Assembly (NCBI RefSeq): GCF_013410105.1
Contig: NZ_JACCCJ010000001.1
Location: 1,240,001-1,304,000 of the forward strand
DNA: 64,000 bases
Direction of reading: 5' to 3'
Source of the DNA: Sphingopyxis sp. JAI108
Lineage (GTDB): Bacteria; Pseudomonadota; Alphaproteobacteria; Sphingomonadales; Sphingomonadaceae
Shown: in pieces, positions 1-8,296 of the stretch
Position numbering within the stretch: the first letter of the stretch is position 1
Layout: each line of letters begins with the position of its first letter
Program-made: the position numbers and the translations under genes
The notes under the pieces: model-generated
Seen by the model: the letters and a program-made list of their open reading frames with translations, nothing else
What the model was told of the DNA's origin: nothing
Databases searched by the model: none

Positions 1-2244
1 GATCCCCGCCTCGATCGAAATGTTGCGGGTGGGCTCCAGATAGAGGATCGCGCGCGGAACGGGTGTGATCGGCGCCGGCAGGTTGAACGCGCTGCCGATC
101 GTTTTCTGGTTGGTCAGATTCTTGCCGACCAGCGCGAGGTGCCAACTGTCGTCCTGATCGGCGAGCTGGACGCGAAGGTCGAGTTTCACATAGCCGTTCT
201 GAACCCCGAAGATCGGGCTCTGGTTGTCCGAGTTGAAATATTTCGAACGGCCGGCGGCGACGCCGGTGATGTCGAGCTTCATATCGTCTGACATGTCGAA
301 GCGCGCGTGCGCGGTTACGCTGCCTGTCCATTTCGACGCGTAGGCGACCGGATAGCCGGCCAGGTTGTTCGTCGCCGGGGTGCAGGTCGCGGGTTGCGAC
401 GCGAGGCAGGCCGCGCCCGGATAATCGTCATATTTGATATCCGAATAGGCGGCCGACGCGCTGATGTCGAAATTGTCGATCGGGAAGATGCTCAGCGACC
501 CTTCGACGCCCTTCGATGTCGCGGCGGCGGCGTTGCCGGTCAAATAGCTCGAGGTCGCGGGCTGATAGACCGAAACCTGGAGATCCTTGAACTTGGTGTG
601 ATAGGCGGAGACGTTCGCGACGACCTTGCCGTCGAACAGCGTCGACTTGACGCCCGCCTCGAAATTTTCGGACTGCTCGGGTTCGAAGGTGAAGGTGCTG
701 TCGACGGTGCCGAGCGTGTTCGAGACGAAACCGCCCGATTTCGACCCGCGGCCCCATGTCGCATAGAGCATGACGCGCGGCGCGACGTCATATTGCACCG
801 TCACCGACGGATCGACATTGCCTTCGCTGATCGAGCCCTCGGCGCTTGAAATCGGGCGTATGGCGAAGGGCCCGTAAACCAGTCGCGACGCGAAATCGCC
901 GTCCTTCTTGGTGTGGCTATAGCGCAGGCTGCCGATCACGCGCAGCGCGTCGGTGGCGTTGAACGTTCCCTGCCCGAACACCGACCAGCTTTCGGCATCC
1001 TGGTTGAAGATGCTGTCGATGCGGCCGAAATAGGGGCCGGTGAACACGCCGGGGATATTGAGGTTGGGGATGTTGAAGCCCTGAAATTGCTCCAGCTGAT
1101 AGTTGGATTTGTCGTAATAGGCGCCCGCTACGAATTCGAAGGTTCGGCCCGTCGGCGACAGGATGCGGATTTCCTGCGAGAATTGGTCGAAGCGTTCGGG
1201 GAAGGCGTTGTAGACCGAATTGGCGGTAAACGCGCCGCCGCTGTTCGGGATCGTCTGATCGAAGCCGTTGACGATCTTCGACTTGAACCAGCTGTAGCCG
1301 GTGACCGAGGTCAGCGTGAAATCGCCGAGCGCGAGGTTGCCAACGCCCGAGATCATCACCGACTTATTGTCGTTCCCCTCGTCGCCGAGCGCCGAGCGTT
1401 CGAGATAGCGATTGGTCTGCGGATCCTGGTCGCTGGTCAGCGGGCTCGACACGGTGATGCCGCCGATGACTTCGCGGTTTCCGTACTCGACCTTCGCCGT
1501 GTAATCGAAATTCGCCGACGGCTCCCACTTCAGCGTCAGGCGCAACAGCTGCGACCTGATCTCGGGATCGTCGTGATCCTTCGCGCGGTTGTAGATATAG
1601 CCGTCCTGGTTGACGATCTTGTACGCGAAGCGCGCGCCGAGCGTGTCGGAGATCGGCCCCGACAGATAGCCCGAGAAATCGGTGCCCTTGTGGTCGAAAT
1701 TGTAAAGGCCGGTAATCGCGCCCTCGAAATCCCTCGTCGGACCCGCCGACACGACGCTGACCGCGCCGGCCGCGGTGTTCTTGCCGAACAGCGCACCCTG
1801 CGGCCCGCGCAGCACTTCGACGCGTTCGAGATCGAAGAAGGGCGCCTGCGCCTGGCGATTGCGACCGGCATAGATGCCGTCGACGTAGAGGGAGACCGAC
1901 TGGTCGAAGGCGAAGTTCGCCGGCGGCGAGCCGAAACCACGGATATAGATGACGTCGTTGCCCGCAGTCGACTGGACGAAGACGTTCGGCGTGTAGTTCA
2001 TCACCGCCTTGATGTCGCTGGTGTTGAATTCGGCGAGCTTGGCGCCGCTCACGACTTCCATCGAGATCGGCACGTCCTGCAAGCTCTGCTCGCGTTTTTG
2101 CGCGGTGACGATGATTTCGTTGGTGTTGCTGTCATCGATCTCCGCCGCGTCGGCGGGCGCCGCCTGCGCGAACGCCGGTGCGGCACCCGCGAGCATCGCG
2201 ATTCCCGCGACGCCGGACAGCAGAAACTGGTTACGAGCCTTCAT
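1..2244 (-). CDS. TonB-dependent receptor, 3' end just cut off
   Basis: Outer-membrane TonB-dependent receptor for active import of an unknown substrate. Reading the minus strand from ATG 2244 gives a signal peptide ending near AFAQA, then a TonB-box-like segment EIIVTAQKREQSLQDVPIS, a plug with IRGFGSPP and LERVEVLRGPQGALFGKNT, and a long beta-barrel. The frame is open through 748 codons to base 1, where it reads NISIEAGI. This resembles the last strand of the barrel, so only a few residues are missing. It is divergent from the DUF3237/GST pair, and the intergenic region carries a palindromic site. The neighbouring CaiB, HMG-CoA-lyase and acyl-CoA-dehydrogenase genes suggest a carboxylic or aromatic carbon substrate; this is inference. 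Confidence 0.93.
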   Translation of the reverse strand, partial: MKARNQFLLSGVAGIAMLAGAAPAFAQAAPADAAEIDDSNTNEIIVTAQKREQSLQDVPISMEVVSGAKLAEFNTSDIKAVMNYTPNVFVQSTAGNDVIYIRGFGSPPANFAFDQSVSLYVDGIYAGRNRQAQAPFFDLERVEVLRGPQGALFGKNTAAGAVSVVSAGPTRDFEGAITGLYNFDHKGTDFSGYLSGPISDTLGARFAYKIVNQDGYIYNRAKDHDDPEIRSQLLRLTLKWEPSANFDYTAKVEYGNREVIGGITVSSPLTSDQDPQTNRYLERSALGDEGNDNKSVMISGVGNLALGDFTLTSVTGYSWFKSKIVNGFDQTIPNSGGAFTANSVYNAFPERFDQFSQEIRILSPTGRTFEFVAGAYYDKSNYQLEQFQGFNIPNLNIPGVFTGPYFGRIDSIFNQDAESWSVFGQGTFNATDALRVIGSLRYSHTKKDGDFASRLVYGPFAIRPISSAEGSISEGNVDPSVTVQYDVAPRVMLYATWGRGSKSGGFVSNTLGTVDSTFTFEPEQSENFEAGVKSTLFDGKVVANVSAYHTKFKDLQVSVYQPATSSYLTGNAAAATSKGVEGSLSIFPIDNFDISASAAYSDIKYDDYPGAACLASQPATCTPATNNLAGYPVAYASKWTGSVTAHARFDMSDDMKLDITGVAAGRSKYFNSDNQSPIFGVQNGYVKLDLRVQLADQDDSWHLALVGKNLTNQKTIGSAFNLPAPITPVPRAILYLEPTRNISIEAGI

Positions 2245-2314
2245 TGTCACCCTCCCATAGAGCTTGTTTGTTGCGGTCCCGGAAAGCCTTCCGATCCGTC
2301 AATCTGATTGACCC

Positions 2315-2326
2315 TTAGTATACTAA
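2315..2326. promoter_or_regulatory. AGTATACT-type palindrome, putative operator
   Basis: TTAGTATACTAA is a perfect 12-bp palindrome in the 123-bp gap between the divergent receptor gene and the DUF3237 gene. A second TATACTT lies at 2333-2339. Closely similar cores occur at 7278-7290 and 9285-9297, in two other intergenic regions of the same catabolic block. It may be an operator for a common regulator; overlap with -10 elements is possible. Confidence 0.45.
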
Positions 2327-2367
2327 TGGTTTTATACTTGTCCATAGGCAGGAAGAGGATTCGCATC

Positions 2368-2874
2368 ATGGACGAAGAAAATTCGCGCGCTGAACCCACC
2401 GCGCTGGCGACGCGCCATCTGTGCACCGTCGAGTTCGAGGTAGGCGGCGGTATCATCGGCATCGGTGCCTCGCCGTTCGGCGATCAGCGGTTGGGATATA
2501 TCAGCGGTGGTCGCTTTTTCGGTCCGCGTATCAACGGGATAGTATTGCCCGGTGGCGGCAACTGGTCACGCAGCGGGCGGCTGGGTGACGACGCTTCGGT
2601 CGGCACTTTCGATGCCCGCGCGGTGTGGCAGACGGACGACGGCGACCTCATTTATCTGAGCTATACAGGGCGCAATATAATTCCCGACGATGTCCGCGCG
2701 ACCTTTGTCGATCCGGAGGTGCCCGACGCCGACCCGTCAAGATACTATCTGCGAATCGCGCCGGTGTTCGAAACCGCGAGCGCGAAATATGGCTGGCTCA
2801 ACGGCGTGCTCGCCGTGGGCGTGGGCGCGCGCACCGATTTCGGGGTCCGCCATGTGATCCACGAGGTGCTTTGA
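2368..2874 (+). CDS. DUF3237 family protein
   Basis: Protein of 168 residues from ATG 2368. An in-frame upstream extension exists, but AGGAAGAGG lies about ten bases before this ATG and fits as a ribosome-binding site. The sequence has the DUF3237 (UPF0311) pattern: an N-terminal strand CTVEFEVGG, a glycine-rich NGIVLPGGGNW turn, DARAVWQTDDGDLIYLSYTG, and a C-terminal FGVRHVIHEVL. Members are small beta-barrel proteins, often found beside aromatic and CoA-ester catabolic genes; no reaction is firmly known to me. The stop is separated by one base from the next ATG (TGAGATG), so it is translationally coupled to the GST gene. Confidence 0.8.
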   Translation: MDEENSRAEPTALATRHLCTVEFEVGGGIIGIGASPFGDQRLGYISGGRFFGPRINGIVLPGGGNWSRSGRLGDDASVGTFDARAVWQTDDGDLIYLSYTGRNIIPDDVRATFVDPEVPDADPSRYYLRIAPVFETASAKYGWLNGVLAVGVGARTDFGVRHVIHEVL

Positions 2875-2875
2875 G

Positions 2876-3601
2876 ATGATCGACCTGCATTATTCGGCGA
2901 CCCCGAACGGACAGAAGGTCGCGATCATGCTTGAGGAAATCGGCGAGCCGTATCGCGTCATCCCCTATGACATTTTCAACGGCGATCAGCTCGCCTCATC
3001 GTTCGGCCGTATCAATCCGAACCACAAATTGCCCGCGATCGTCGATCTTGCTCCGGCGGGTGGCGGCGATCCCGTGACGGTATTTGAGTCGGGAGCGATT
3101 CTGCAATATCTGGCCGAAAAGGGCGGGCGTTTCCTGCCGGCATCGGGCGCGGCGCGCGCGGCGACGCTGTCGTGGCTGACGTGGCAGGTCGCCGGGCTCG
3201 GGCCGATGGGCGGGCAGGCGAGTCACTTCCTGCGCTATGCCCCGGCGGGGCAGGATTATGCCGTCGAGCGTTATACCAAGGAATTGAAGCGCCTGCTCAC
3301 CGTGCTCGAAAAGCGGCTGGACAAGAGCGCCTATGTCGCCGGCGACGAATACAGCATCGCCGATATGGCGATCTGGCCTGGCCGCGCATCGGCGTTCGTG
3401 ATGGGCATGGGGCTCGACGAATGGCCGGCGATGCACAGATGGTTCGAACGCATCCGCGAACGCCCCGCCGTCGCGCGCGCGATAGCGCGCGAGGACCTGA
3501 AGGCGCCCGAGAAATATATCGGCCGCCACCAGACGCTCGACGAGAAGGAGTGGTCGAACATGTTCGGCGCCGCAAATCACGCAGCGGTGAAGGGCGACTG
3601 A
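2876..3601 (+). CDS. Glutathione S-transferase, YfcG/Nu-class-like
   Basis: Cytosolic glutathione transferase of 241 residues. The N-terminal thioredoxin-fold domain begins MIDLHYSATPNGQKVAIMLEE and continues with NPNHKLPAIVD and FESGAILQYLAEK, which contains the glutathione gamma-glutamyl-binding ES pair. The helical C-terminal domain has YSIADMAIWPG. The pattern YSATPNGQK matches the YfcG/YghU (Nu) class, whose members act as glutathione-dependent disulfide reductases or peroxidases rather than classical conjugating enzymes. It is coupled to the preceding DUF3237 gene. A second GST of the same class lies at 5353-6057 next to a CoA-transferase, which suggests glutathione chemistry in this catabolic block. 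Confidence 0.9.
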   Translation: MIDLHYSATPNGQKVAIMLEEIGEPYRVIPYDIFNGDQLASSFGRINPNHKLPAIVDLAPAGGGDPVTVFESGAILQYLAEKGGRFLPASGAARAATLSWLTWQVAGLGPMGGQASHFLRYAPAGQDYAVERYTKELKRLLTVLEKRLDKSAYVAGDEYSIADMAIWPGRASAFVMGMGLDEWPAMHRWFERIRERPAVARAIAREDLKAPEKYIGRHQTLDEKEWSNMFGAANHAAVKGD

Positions 3602-3654
3602 AGGCGACGGCGCGCGAGAGGGTGCCGGGATCGGCGAATCCCGGCACCAACGGA

Positions 3655-4308
3655 TCAGCCGGCCGCGTCGGGCACAGGCGTGTTGAGCAGTTGCTGTTCC
3701 CACAGATAGGCGATGCCGCTGCCCGCGGCGTGCTGGATGAGGACGTCGGTCAGTTCGGCGGCATGTTCGGTCCGCGCCCAGTCGCGCTGCCATTCCGCCG
3801 CGAGGGCAAGCCACGTCATCATGTTCGCGCCCGCTGCGATCATGCGCTGGATCGCAACCTCATGCGCCTCGATCGATGTCCCGCCCGACGCATCGGTGAT
3901 GACCGTGACGTCCCAGCCTTCGCCGAGCGCCTGGATAACCGGCATCGCGACGCAGATCTCGGTCCACAGGCCCGCGATGATCAGCTGCTTGCGGCCCGTC
4001 GCCTTCACCGCGTCGACCACCTTCCGGTCTTCCCATGTGTTGATGAAGGTGCGGTCGATCACTTCCTGGCCGGGGAACAGATCGGTGATCTGGGGAAAGA
4101 TAAGGCCGCCGCGATCGGCGACCACGCTGGTCAGGATGGTGGGGACGCCGAACGCCTTCGCGGTTTTTGCGAGGGCGGCCGAATTATTGACCACCGCGTG
4201 CGGATCGTGGCTGTTGAGGTTCGCCAGCTGATAGGGCTGGTGATCGATCAGGACGAGGACCGAATCCTCGGGGCGAAGGAGCGACGCGAGGCCGTTGCGA
4301 AAGGTCAT
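3655..4308 (-). CDS. Isochorismatase-family cysteine hydrolase (YcaC-like)
   Basis: Protein of 217 residues, started at ATG 4308 (MTFRNGLASLLRPEDSVLVLIDHQP) because AAGGG sits just upstream; the frame is open further 5'. The isochorismatase-like fold is shown by the catalytic Asp region LVLIDHQPYQL, the Lys/Trp region TFINTWEDRKVVDAVKATGRKQLIIAGLWTE, and the nucleophilic Cys in TEICVAMPVIQAL. The arrangement resembles E. coli YcaC-type hydrolases, whose physiological substrate is not settled. It is transcribed divergently from a LysR regulator, 149 bp away, which is therefore the likely regulator of this gene. Confidence 0.87.
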   Translation of the reverse strand: MTFRNGLASLLRPEDSVLVLIDHQPYQLANLNSHDPHAVVNNSAALAKTAKAFGVPTILTSVVADRGGLIFPQITDLFPGQEVIDRTFINTWEDRKVVDAVKATGRKQLIIAGLWTEICVAMPVIQALGEGWDVTVITDASGGTSIEAHEVAIQRMIAAGANMMTWLALAAEWQRDWARTEHAAELTDVLIQHAAGSGIAYLWEQQLLNTPVPDAAG

Positions 4309-4457
4309 GATTATCCCTTGCTGTCGATAGAGTAAGGCATTGTGCCGGCAGGCCCGCGCTCTCTGCGACATGGCCTGCACACGGGTATTGCCGTTCCCCA
4401 AGCCGATCCGGTAGTGTCGCCATCTGCCACACAGCGTCGCGGAATGAGGAACGGCTA

Positions 4458-5348
4458 TTGGATATCGATGACCTGCGCACCTTTGTGGAAGTGGCCGACG
4501 CCGGGGGCGTGTCGCCCGCCGCGCGTCGGCTGGGTGTTTCCAAATCGATCGTCAGTCGGCGGCTATCGCGGATCGAGGCGGAGCTGGGCGTCCAATTGCT
4601 CGCGCGATCGACGCGCGGCGCCGCGCTGACCGAAGCGGGCGCCATCTTCCGCGACCATGCCGCCAGAGCCGGCGCCGAGATCGACGTGGCGAGGGAAACC
4701 ATTCTTCCCGCGGGCGACCTCCGCGGCCGCTTGCGGGTTTCGGCGCCTCTGACTTTCGGCCCGACCCATTTCGCGCCCGTGCTTGCCGAAATGGCGCGCC
4801 GCCATCCGCGGCTTCATCTCCAGACCTGTTACACCGACCGGTTCGTCGATCTGATCGCGGAGGGTTATGATTGCGCGATCCGCGTCGGCTATCTGCAGGA
4901 CTCCAACCTGATCGCGCGCCGTATCGGCCCGATGTACGGACGGTTGCTCGCCAGCCCGGCTTATATCGAAGCGCATGGTGCGCCCGAGACGCCCGACGAG
5001 CTCGTCGCCCATCAGGCGCTGATGCAGGGCACCGAAAGCTGGCAGCTCATGGACGGCGACAGGGTCGTAACGGTCCGTCCGCAGGGGCGTTTCAAGGCGG
5101 ACAACGGGACGGCGTTGATCGCGGCGGCGGTGGCCGGACTCGGGGTTGCCTATCTCCCCGACGGCCTGTCGCATGACTATGTGGCCTCGGGCGCGCTCGT
5201 CCCCGTCATGACGCGGCATCTTCCGCCGCCTGCGGGTGTTTATGTCGTCCGCCCGCCCAGCCAGCACCCCGCGCGAAAGATACGGGAACTCACCGAACTG
5301 CTCATCGAATATTATGAACAGACGCCGGCGCTGGCGGGGTTTGCATAG
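4458..5348 (+). CDS. LysR-family transcriptional regulator
   Basis: LysR-type regulator of 296 residues starting at TTG 4458, preceded by GAGGAA at suitable spacing. The N-terminal winged helix-turn-helix (about residues 1-60) reads DDLRTFVEVADAGGVSPAARRLGVSKSIVSRRLSRIE. Residues about 90-290 form the substrate-binding domain (GRLRVSAPLTFGPTHFAPVLAEM and YDCAIRVG). It belongs to the CrgA/PerR-like branch that often controls an adjacent divergent gene, here the isochorismatase-fold hydrolase. The intergenic segment 4414-4432 has a weak GTG-TCGC/GCCAC dyad that could be a LysR box, but I do not count it as established. Confidence 0.92.
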   Translation: MDIDDLRTFVEVADAGGVSPAARRLGVSKSIVSRRLSRIEAELGVQLLARSTRGAALTEAGAIFRDHAARAGAEIDVARETILPAGDLRGRLRVSAPLTFGPTHFAPVLAEMARRHPRLHLQTCYTDRFVDLIAEGYDCAIRVGYLQDSNLIARRIGPMYGRLLASPAYIEAHGAPETPDELVAHQALMQGTESWQLMDGDRVVTVRPQGRFKADNGTALIAAAVAGLGVAYLPDGLSHDYVASGALVPVMTRHLPPPAGVYVVRPPSQHPARKIRELTELLIEYYEQTPALAGFA

Positions 5349-5352
5349 CCGC

Positions 5353-6057
5353 TCAACGTGTCGCGTGCTGGCGGTCGCCCCATAGGATCGCGCGATGTTC
5401 GTCGGTGAAGCCGGTGAGCCCGCCCTCGATCGTCTCGGCGCGCGCGACGCCGACCTTCATCCCCTCGGCGACCGCTGGCCGTTCGAGCATGGCGGCGCCC
5501 CAGCGCTCGACATGGGGGAAGCGCCCGGCCTTCTCGATCAGCTGGCGGCGGAGATAGGGCAGGGTGGCCATGTCGGCGATGGTATAGTCGTGGCCGGCCA
5601 GCCATTCGGCCTCGCCCAGTCTTTTGTCGATCACCATCATCAGCCGGTCGACCTCGCGGCTGTACCGTTCGATCGCATATTCGTGCCGGTCCTTGGCATA
5701 GTGGGTGAAATGTGCCTCCTGCCCGAACATCGGACCGACGCCCGATAGCTGGAACGTCAGCCATTGCCAGCAGATCGCGCGCTTTACCGGGTCGGCGGGC
5801 AGGAAGCGCCCGGTCTTTTCGGCGAGATAGAGCAGGATCGCGCCGGTTTCCCACAGTATGAACCGCTCGCCGCCGGGTCCTTGATCATCGACGATCACCG
5901 GCGTCTTGTTGTTCGGGTTGAGCGCGAGGAATTCGGGGGTCAGCTGGTCGCCCGCAAGGATGTCGATATATTCGAGCCGCCAGTCGAGCTCCATTTCGAG
6001 GAGCGCGATCGCGATCTTGCGCGCATTGGGGGTCGGGCCGCCGTAGAGGGTGATCAT
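5353..6057 (-). CDS. Glutathione S-transferase, Nu-class-like
   Basis: Protein of 234 residues with the N-terminal pattern MITLYGGPTPNARKIAIALLE, then LNPNNKTPVIVD and ETGAILLYLAEKTG, and a C-terminal helical domain with YTIADMATLPYLRR. It shares the TPN-x-x-K motif with the GST at 2876-3601, but the two are clearly diverged paralogues. It lies four bases downstream of a CaiB-type CoA-transferase on the same strand, so the two are almost certainly co-transcribed. It is convergent with the LysR gene, with only four bases between the stop codons. A role in a glutathione-dependent step or in detoxifying a reactive CoA-pathway intermediate is inference. Confidence 0.9.
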   Translation of the reverse strand: MITLYGGPTPNARKIAIALLEMELDWRLEYIDILAGDQLTPEFLALNPNNKTPVIVDDQGPGGERFILWETGAILLYLAEKTGRFLPADPVKRAICWQWLTFQLSGVGPMFGQEAHFTHYAKDRHEYAIERYSREVDRLMMVIDKRLGEAEWLAGHDYTIADMATLPYLRRQLIEKAGRFPHVERWGAAMLERPAVAEGMKVGVARAETIEGGLTGFTDEHRAILWGDRQHATR

Positions 6058-6061
6058 CGCC

Positions 6062-7225
6062 TCAAGCCTCCCGTCCGAGCCATCGTTTCAGGACGTCTGC
6101 GCTATCCTGTCCAACCGTCAGCGGGGCAGGGCGGCGAACGCTGCCCGGCGTGGCTGACAGCTTGGGGAAGACACCCTGCATGGTGACTTCGCCCAATTCT
6201 TCGTCGGCGACCGTCACCAAGGCATCGCGCGCGGCGAAATGCGGGTCGGCCATCATGTCTTCGGCGTCGAAGACGCGGCCTGCGGGCACGCCGGCTTCGA
6301 CCATCTTCGCTTCGAGTTCCTCGATCGTCAGCGTCCTCGTCCATTCGCCGATCAGCGCGTCGAGTTCCTCCTGCCGCACACCGCGCGCGCGGTGCGTGGC
6401 ATAGCGTTCGTCGTGCGCAAGCTCAGGCCGCCTCATGGCGGCGGCGAGCCGCGCGAAGACGCCGTCCTGATTGGCGCCGATCAGATATTCGCCGTCGCGG
6501 CACGGATAGACGTTCGAGGGCGCGATGCCGGGCAAGGTCGATCCGGTGCGCCGACGCTTGGTGCCGCTCGCCGAATAGTCGGACACGGTCGATTCCATGA
6601 CCTGCAGCACCGCCTCATAGAGGGCGGAATCGACGATCTGTCCTTCGCCGGTCTTGCTGCGGTGATGGAGCGCTGCGAGCGCCCCCATGCAGCCGTAAGT
6701 CGCGGCGAGCGTGTCGCCGATCGACACGCCCATGCGCGCGGGCGGCAGGTCGGGATAGCCGACGATACCGCGCCAGCCACCCATTGCCTCCCCGATACCG
6801 CCGAAGCCGGCGCGCGTGGAGTAAGGGCCGGTCTGACCATAGCCCGACACGCGCACGACGATCAGCCCGGGGTTCGCCGTGCGGAGTTCGGCGGGATCGA
6901 GATTCCACTTCTCGAGCGTGCCGGGACGGAAATTCTCGATCAATATATCCGCCTTCGCGATCAGCTCGCGTGCCAGCGCCTGGCCTTCTTCGGACCGCAG
7001 ATCGACCGCTACCGAATATTTGTTGCGCGCGATCACGCGCCACCAGCTCGGCTTGTCGCCCTGACCCCAGTTGCGCATCTGGTCGCCGGTCACCGGCGGT
7101 TCGAGCTTGACGATTTCGGCACCCATGTCGCCGAGCAGCTGTCCGCAGAAGGGGCCGGCGATGAGCTGCCCCATCTCGACCACCCTGATGCCTTCCAGCG
7201 CGCCCCCGCTGCCCGTCTCGCTCAT
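6062..7225 (-). CDS. CaiB/BaiF family CoA-transferase
   Basis: Class III CoA-transferase or racemase of 387 residues, cytosolic, expected to move CoA between carboxylic acids. Diagnostic segments are GIRVVEMGQLIAGPFCGQLLGDMGAEIVKLE at the N-terminus, WWRVIARNKYSVAVDLRSEEG, ADILIENFRPGTLEKW, and the GFGGIGEAMGG loop followed by PPARMGVSIGDTLA. The catalytic Asp of the family falls in GDTLAATYG. It is divergent from an HMG-CoA-lyase-like gene and is followed by a GST. CaiB plus HMG-CoA-lyase-like partners typically activate a dicarboxylic acid and cleave the resulting 3-hydroxy-acyl-CoA. The actual substrate cannot be read from the sequence. Confidence 0.92.
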   Translation of the reverse strand: MSETGSGGALEGIRVVEMGQLIAGPFCGQLLGDMGAEIVKLEPPVTGDQMRNWGQGDKPSWWRVIARNKYSVAVDLRSEEGQALARELIAKADILIENFRPGTLEKWNLDPAELRTANPGLIVVRVSGYGQTGPYSTRAGFGGIGEAMGGWRGIVGYPDLPPARMGVSIGDTLAATYGCMGALAALHHRSKTGEGQIVDSALYEAVLQVMESTVSDYSASGTKRRRTGSTLPGIAPSNVYPCRDGEYLIGANQDGVFARLAAAMRRPELAHDERYATHRARGVRQEELDALIGEWTRTLTIEELEAKMVEAGVPAGRVFDAEDMMADPHFAARDALVTVADEELGEVTMQGVFPKLSATPGSVRRPAPLTVGQDSADVLKRWLGREA

Positions 7226-7277
7226 ATCATTCCTTTCGCGGCCGACTCTGGTAAGACGGCCTGCTTCGTCGATGGCC

Positions 7278-7290
7278 TTTGTATACTTAG
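7278..7290. promoter_or_regulatory. AGTATAC-type site, putative operator
   Basis: TTTGTATACTTAG lies in the 118-bp gap between the divergent CoA-transferase and HMG-CoA-lyase-like genes. Its complement CTAAGTATACAAA matches CTTAGTATACTAA at 2314-2326 in 11 of 13 positions. The central GTATAC is palindromic. It is a plausible shared operator, or in part a promoter -10 region. Confidence 0.4.
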
Positions 7291-7343
7291 AATGCTATGT
7301 AATTTTCAACCTGCTAAATGACTCGGGATGTCGAAGGCGCAAG

Positions 7344-8246
7344 ATGTTGAAAAATAAGGTGGTGAAACTGGTAGAGGTCGGCCCGCGCGATGGGCTCCAG
7401 AATGAAGCGGCGATCGTTTCCACCGCCGACAAGCTCGAACTCGTCCGCCGTGCGATCGAGTATGGCGTGCGTCGCATCGAGGTGACGAGCTTCGTCAATC
7501 CGAAGAAGGTGCCGCAGCTTGCCGACGCCGAGGACCTCGTCGCGATGCTGCCCGAGCGCGACGATGTGACCTATATCGGGCTCGTCCTCAACCGGCGCGG
7601 TGCCGAGCGCGCGCTCGCGACCGGGCGCATCGACGAACTCGGTGCGGTTTGCGTGACGAGCGACAGTTTCGGCATTCGCAATCAGGGCCAAAGCTCCGAC
7701 GAATCGCTCGCCGCGGCGATGGAGATCGTTGCACTGGCGAGGGAGGCGGGGCGCAGCGGCCAGATCACCATTGCGACCGCCTTCGGCTGTCCGTTTGAAG
7801 GGCGCGTCGCGATCGAGCGCGTCGTCGAGATGGCGAAGCGCGCCGCCGACGCAGACCCGCGCGAAATCGCGCTCGCCGACACGATCGGCGTCGGGGCACC
7901 CGCGCAGGTTTCGGAAATGGTCGGCTGCGTGCGCGAGGCGGTCGGGGAACTCCCCGTGCGCGTCCATTTTCATAACACGCGCGGCACCGGCATCGCCAAC
8001 GTCTGGGCGGCGGTGAACGAGGGGGCGGCGACTGTCGACGCGTCGCTCGGCGGGCTCGGCGGCTGTCCCTTCGCGCCCGGCGCGGCAGGCAATGTCGCGA
8101 CCGAGGATGTCGTCTATATGCTCGAACGGAGCGGGGTCGCGACGGGTGTGGATTTGTCGAAGGTCGTCGAAGCGGCCGACTGGCTCACCGGCGTAATGGG
8201 GCGCCCCTTGCCGGCAATGGTCAGCAGGGCGCCCGTCTTTTCCTAG
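7344..8246 (+). CDS. Hydroxymethylglutaryl-CoA lyase family protein
   Basis: TIM-barrel lyase of 300 residues cleaving 3-hydroxy-3-methylglutaryl-CoA or a related citramalyl-type CoA ester by a retro-Claisen reaction. The start is ATG 7344, because the conserved N-terminus VKLVEVGPRDGLQNE begins a few residues later. Signatures are VGPRDGLQNE (catalytic Arg and metal Asp), RRIEVTSFVNPKKVPQLAD, VHFHNTRGTGIANVWAA (metal His pair) and the family signature GLGGCPFAPGAAGN with the catalytic Cys. Length is typical. It is divergent from the CaiB-type transferase and convergent with the DMT exporter. It probably acts after the CoA-transferase in one pathway. Confidence 0.9.
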   Translation: MLKNKVVKLVEVGPRDGLQNEAAIVSTADKLELVRRAIEYGVRRIEVTSFVNPKKVPQLADAEDLVAMLPERDDVTYIGLVLNRRGAERALATGRIDELGAVCVTSDSFGIRNQGQSSDESLAAAMEIVALAREAGRSGQITIATAFGCPFEGRVAIERVVEMAKRAADADPREIALADTIGVGAPAQVSEMVGCVREAVGELPVRVHFHNTRGTGIANVWAAVNEGAATVDASLGGLGGCPFAPGAAGNVATEDVVYMLERSGVATGVDLSKVVEAADWLTGVMGRPLPAMVSRAPVFS

Positions 8247-8296
8247 AGCGGTGTCGCCTAATATACTCCGTTTGGAAAAGCCTGACCAACGTGGCC

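Noticed and set aside
4414-4432. Weak dyad in the LysR/isochorismatase gap as a LysR box
   Set aside because: Symmetry is poor and many such matches occur by chance; not listed as a feature.
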